A DNA stretch of 14,323 nt, taken from positions 1 through 14,323 of the forward strand of contig JNEM01006590.1 of assembly GCA_000697335.1 (NCBI GenBank). Reading direction: 5' to 3'. The DNA comes from Conidiobolus incongruus B7586 (Eukaryota > Entomophthoromycota > Entomophthoromycetes > Entomophthorales > Conidiobolaceae). How positions within the stretch are numbered: position 1 is the first letter of the stretch; the number at the start of each line of letters is the position of its first letter. The notes under the pieces are model-generated. The model was not told where the DNA came from and did no database searches. It worked only from the letters and a program-made list of their open reading frames with translations. Of the stretch, positions 10,546-14,323 are shown piece after piece. Made by a program: the position numbers and the translations under genes.

Positions 10546-10578
10546 ATAAATTTAGTGACTTGTACTAAATTTATATAC
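10546..10578 (-). promoter_or_regulatory. Inverted repeat and TATA-like site upstream of SDR copy 2
   Basis: ATAAATTTAGT (10546-10556) pairs exactly with ACTAAATTTAT (10564-10574) across a 7-base spacer. A TATATAA-type sequence lies at 10571-10577 on the minus strand, about 90 bases before the ATG. The copy 1 arrangement (TATA at 40 bases, CAGTTA palindrome) is not repeated, so the two intact genes may be controlled differently. A promoter role is inferred. Confidence 0.35.
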
Positions 10579-10579
10579 A

Positions 10580-11028
10580 TAAAAAAATTTAATAATTTAA
10601 AAATCACATGTTTTAAAATTATTAATTAAATTTCATCAAATAAAATTAATGTATTTTATATATTTTAATTTGAAAAAAAAATAGTGAGATTTTTAAATAA
10701 AAAATTTTTTTTCAATATAATTATAATTAAATTTTATAAATTAATAAAAATTAAATAAAAAATAATGTAATATTATTATATTAAAATATTATAATTAACA
10801 TTATTTTAAAAATTAATCGAATTAAATTTTAAAATATTTTAAATTGATATAAAAACCTATTAGAATTATTATTGATGAATAATAAGTTTTAATTAATATA
10901 GATTTTAAAAAAGTGGAATTAATATTTAAATAAAATTAACCAATAAAGAAACAATAAATTTTCAAAAAAAATCTTTCGAAAATGAATAATATTGAGGTTT
11001 AATAAAAGGAAAATATCATATTATGATA
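10580..11028. other. AT-rich intergenic stretch
   Basis: Nearly pure A/T sequence with many homopolymer runs, between the upstream region of SDR copy 2 and the tRNA relic. No gene, RNA or repeat unit can be supported. Confidence 0.5.
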
Positions 11029-11101
11029 GTTTTTAATATGATTCAAACATGTGACAATGGAGTTATTATTACCACGCTCTAACTAACTTAGCTATGGGAG
11101 T
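11029..11101 (-). pseudogene. tRNA-Ile(AAU)-like pseudogene
   Basis: The minus strand reads like a eukaryotic tRNA-Ile. TAGCTA-AGTTAGTTA-GAGCG is the D arm, ATAATAA is the anticodon loop with AAU, and ACATG-TTTGAAT-CATAT is the T arm. The 5' acceptor strand is ACTCCCA. Its 3' partner should be near TGGGAGT but is TAAAAAC, with every expected G now A, so the acceptor stem cannot pair. The anticodon stem has two mismatches and the D stem and T stem one each. It is therefore a dead copy or a fossil. The sequence match is seen directly; the Ile identity rests on known tRNA-Ile sequences. Confidence 0.7.
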
Positions 11102-11396
11102 TTATTTATGCTTAATATTCTGTAATTTATAGAATTAAATTTGCTATTAGTATTATTTCAATTATATTTTAACTTATTGAAAACCTTAATACAATATATA
11201 TAGTTTTTGGTCCATTTCTATTGTTATATATTATTAATTTTAATCAATATAAATAATTCTATTAAAATTTTGATTTGAATTATTAAAAAATTTTTTATTT
11301 TAGTATAAATATTTTTGACAAGGTGTTGAATTTAAAATTTTCACAATTATTCAAATATTTAATAATAATAATAGTTGAGTCATTTAAAATTTAATA
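11102..11396. other. AT-rich spacer
   Basis: Nothing supportable is visible apart from a short run of AAT repeats near 11360. Confidence 0.5.
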
Positions 11397-11657
11397 TTGT
11401 ATGTATTTGTCAGGAATACTTTAGCACCAAGGACTTGTGATATTCTAGAAATCCCCTATTATAAGCCACCTTCTACTATGTTCAAAATATTTAAACCACT
11501 TGACTTTCTTGAATATACACCCCCCCCCTACTCTCTTAACTTTACTTTTTTATATTTTATTAATCTTTTTGGCTCTTTGCCTAAAGTTATGTACCCTTTT
11601 AAGGGATTCCTTCTAATGGGTGAGTTTGACCACCTATTTTATATTTATTTGTGTTAA
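11397..11657 (+). other. C/T-rich island with an 86-codon open frame, unrecognised
   Basis: This is a block of quite different composition. The plus strand is rich in C and T, with a run of nine C at 11520-11528, inside DNA that is otherwise mostly A/T. An 86-codon frame starting with ATG runs its whole length. The product would be rich in Phe, Leu, Pro and Tyr, with motifs such as KPPSTMFKIFKPLDF and GFLLMGEFDHLF, and has no domain I recognise. There is no paralogue in the window. Its end runs straight into the hairpin at 11646-11684. It may be a real small gene, an exon, a structured RNA or an inserted foreign fragment; I cannot choose. Confidence 0.35.
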
Positions 11658-11684
11658 TGATTAATCAAATCATTAACACAAATA
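11646..11684. repeat. Perfect 17-bp inverted repeat with 5-base loop
   Basis: TATTTGTGTTAATGATT (11646-11662) is exactly complementary to the sequence at 11668-11684. Outside it, TTTATA-type sequence continues the pairing after a four-base bulge. It sits at the 3' edge of the C/T-rich island. It could be a hairpin terminator, an RNA processing stem or an element end. No second copy was noticed in the window. Confidence 0.75.
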
Positions 11685-11919
11685 TAAATTATATGAGAAT
11701 CTTGCTCAAAGTTTTATAATGTTATAAATATATACATATATATTAAATTCATTAATTTAATTCATTCTTAAATTTTATCAATTATTTAATCTCATTAATT
11801 AATTTGTTGAATTTCAACTATTAAACATATTTAATCCTAATGGGATAAACAGATAGCTCTAATCAACCTATTATACTCAATTAATTAATTAATTAATTTT
11901 CCTGCACCATGTTATCAGA
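11685..11919. other. AT-rich spacer
   Basis: AT-rich DNA with a run of AATT repeats near 11880-11898. The 3' part of the last exon of SDR copy 4 should fall here or just beyond but can no longer be read. Confidence 0.4.
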
Positions 11920-12878
11920 CTTCACTAATTTTAATATTTTTGTCAATAAATTCTTTAAGGTCTTTATTAATAACTAGAATTTTAATACTCAGCTTTTAAT
12001 TTTTATAATCATTGGTGATTAGATAAATAGGGAATAATCTACTTATGAAGGCTGGACCAGTCGCATTAATTCTAATATTGGCTATTAGAGTTGGAAGAAG
12101 ATTCTTGTAATGTCTATAACCTAAAATTTTTAATAATTAACCTCAAATAATTATATGAAAACAGTATTACCCATCTTTTCCACAACAATGAATAAAGATT
12201 TTGGCAAATTAATATTCTTGGGAGATTGATGATGTATTAATTATATAGAATCGCTTATTCAAGTCAGTTTCCAAATGGCATTGGATTTATTAACTAAAAA
12301 ATATTCTTGAACTACAGATGCAAAAAACGCATTAAATTACTCGCTTCAGTATCTAATAATTATTAATTATATACTGATATTCAATTTGACTCAAAATATT
12401 AAGGTTAACTATATTATCAAAAATATATGAAGCTTCATTCCTGCGAGCATTATTGAATACAATCTGATAATAGTTTAGAATATATTATACGTTGAGAATA
12501 ATGTATTTACCTAAGCTCCTCTGAATTTCAAATGAGTTAATTGGAATAAATATTTTTGGTTTCTAAGGTCCTGACATCACATATCACAGCTAAAACATTC
12601 TCTTTCAGTCAAATTAAATTCAAATTTAAAAATTATTATTTCTGTTAAAGCTATGAGATTAAATACTTATTCAGTTTATTTCCATCTCCAAACCACCGAC
12701 TCAGTCGAAATCGCCAATGATAACTTTCCTACAAGATATCAATAATTAATCCAAGATTCATAACAAATATCAATTTAATATTGTTCAAAATTACCCTCTA
12801 GAAACTAATAATGACAATTTTCCTACCAATTCCTCATCATCTTGCAATAGTTATTGAGTAATTGTCTTCAGTCTTCAT
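11920..12878 (-). pseudogene. SDR copy 4, heavily decayed
   Basis: This is a fourth family member with the same exon order. Readable exons: 12795-12878 (MKTEDNYSI, then two TGA codons where the nucleotide loop should be), 12667-12728 (KVIIGDFD), about 12511-12605 (VICDV), 12409-12463 (IVFNNARRNEAS, with the last Gly of NNAG now Arg), about 12172-12355, 12043-12120 (TRIF, INATGPAF) and a remnant of exon 7 near 11960-11988 (IKILV). Stops and small length changes occur in most exons, the exon 4 donor is TT in place of GT, and the C-terminus is lost. It is older than copy 3 by amount of decay. It reads closer to copy 1 at several sites (VIIGD, IVFNNA, RNEA). Confidence 0.85.
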
Positions 12879-12923
12879 TTTTTAATTTTGAATTTCAAAC
12901 TTAATATTTTTACCAGGCAGGTC

Positions 12924-12956
12924 TAACTGTAGTTTTTTGCAGATTTTTGGATATTC
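12924..12956 (-). promoter_or_regulatory. Relic promoter block shared with SDR copy 1
   Basis: GAATATCCA (12948-12956) and CAGTTA (12924-12929), read on the minus strand, repeat the GATTATCCA and CAGTTA elements of the copy 1 promoter, with starts 24 and 21 bases apart respectively. The TATA box of copy 1 is not evident. This suggests that upstream DNA was duplicated with the gene. Confidence 0.45.
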
Positions 12957-12959
12957 AAA

Positions 12960-13676
12960 TTATAAAAAACGTATTAAAATCCAAATTGATATTATTTTAA
13001 TTATTTTATAAATTTAATATATTAATTTTTATATAAAAAATATCTTAAAATTATTATTAATTAGTTTTAGTTATTTTGATTATCAACTCCTTGTGGTATC
13101 CAAAAGAAATTAATTAATTTTAATAAAATTATTAATATCACTCTTGAACACTTTGATTTTATCAAATCTAGTTTAATAGATTAATTAAAGCATCATAGTA
13201 TAAAACCAGAACACAATCAAATGCTAATGAACATAAATCTATTAACTACATACACTCAAGTCATATCAACTTCAGGATTTATAATTATATGGATTTTCCA
13301 ACTTATTCTGTTTTGATTACTTTTAGTTGTTTTTATTTTTGATATAAAACCAAAATATAAGCAAGAAAATCTAAACTTTAACTTCATATAATTCATCTAT
13401 TTAAATATATATTTAAAATATATTTTTTACTTTATCACCAATCTTATAAGCATTAAATTTTATAATTTGAAAGAGTGAATAGTTCAACATAAAACATTTA
13501 GCGCTCTATTCTTTTCTGTTTTTTTAATCTTCCTTATTTATTTTTATGTTACTAAATTGCAATTAAGTTAAATTCTATTTTCAAAATTATAATCATATAT
13601 ATAAACTAAGCTTTTGGTTATACCACTCTTTCAATAATAATAAGAAATATAAGATAAAATAAATTCTTTAATAAAA
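12960..13676. other. AT-rich intergenic stretch
   Basis: No open frame of note, no RNA gene and no repeat unit recognised. A few less AT-rich patches near 13200-13330 and 13495-13560 gave no readable protein. Confidence 0.45.
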
Positions 13677-13950
13677 ATCTCATTTAATATTTAAATTTGT
13701 TATATTTCAATCAATCTGTTGGTTTTGATTTAATAGTTAAATGCATATTACCTCCCATTTATCGTGGATTTATTGGTCCAAAATCAAATGATATTCTTTG
13801 GTTCCTATCCAAATTCCATTTCACTTATTGAATGAATTATTTAAACCCAAAAATGATAAGGATAGAAAAAGATTCTACTTTTCTGGATATTCTGCTATAA
13901 TTTCTTAATAGTATGCAATTTTTATGGTATATAGTCCTAATAATTTAAAA
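13677..13950. other. Coding-like patch, unrecognised and broken
   Basis: The composition rises toward that of the known exons. The plus strand has an open stretch of about 50 codons (VGFDLIVKCILPPIYRGF) that seems to continue in another frame as LLNELFKPKNDKDRKRF. The minus strand also reads protein-like (NQRISFDFGPINPR, then a TAA, then MGGNMH). Both strands cannot be coding. No family is recognised and no start codon is clear. The best guess is the remains of an exon from a decayed gene. Confidence 0.3.
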
Positions 13951-14323
13951 AACAAGAATAATAAATAATCTATTAAATTATATTACAAGTATTTTTCTAA
14001 TAATAATTTTTTTAAAAAATTTATTATAAAATATATAAAATCTATATAAAATCTGATTATAATTTAAATTTTTTAAATAATAAAAATTTGAATATTTAAT
14101 ATTATTTATTTTTAAATATTATAAGTTATAATTTATAAATCAAACCCTAATATTTTGTTTTTGATTTATTATTTTAAATAGTTAAATTTAATATAGTTTA
14201 TAATATCTTAACCATATTTTCAATAATAAATATTAAATATTATATCTTTTTTATAAATTCAGTTAATTTCAATAATTATATTAAATTAATAATCCCTGTA
14301 ATTAAATTTTTAAATATAAAATT
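13951..14323. other. AT-rich flank, nothing recognised
   Basis: Almost pure A/T to the end of the window, with no gene or structured element that can be supported. Confidence 0.5.

Overview
The window is nuclear DNA from a eukaryote with a very AT-rich genome. Every gene-like block is cut by spliceosomal introns of about 45-57 bases with GT...AG ends, several carrying a CTAAT-like branch site. The coding exons are visibly richer in G and C than the flanks. The organism cannot be named from this. Tiny introns and the style of the dehydrogenases would suit an early-diverging fungus or a small AT-rich invertebrate genome; this is inference only.

The centre and right hold a four-member family of short-chain dehydrogenases/reductases (SDRs) of the 15-hydroxyprostaglandin-dehydrogenase-like type. 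Two copies look whole, each with seven exons on the minus strand: copy 1 (4356-5434, 255 residues) and copy 2 (9412-10482, 256 residues). Copy 3 (7464-8417, plus strand) and copy 4 (about 11920-12878, minus strand) are broken. All four keep the same exon-intron plan, so the family spread by DNA duplication and not by reverse transcription.

The left 4.1 kb (minus strand) holds the decayed remains of a gene that I read as RAD50-like. There is a possible N-terminal head piece, a long coiled-coil part in several exons, and a C-terminal ATPase half that lines up well with the RAD50 signature, Walker B and H-loop region. It has several stops and frame changes, and its catalytic motifs are altered.

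Smaller items are a tRNA-Ile(AAU)-like pseudogene at about 11029-11101, an odd C/T-rich island ending in a 17-bp hairpin (11397-11684), a GC-richer island between two convergent SDR copies (about 8760-9230), several near-perfect palindromes, and promoter-like sequence upstream of the SDR copies. The remaining stretches are AT-rich with nothing I can support. No mobile-element coding region, CRISPR array or rRNA was seen.
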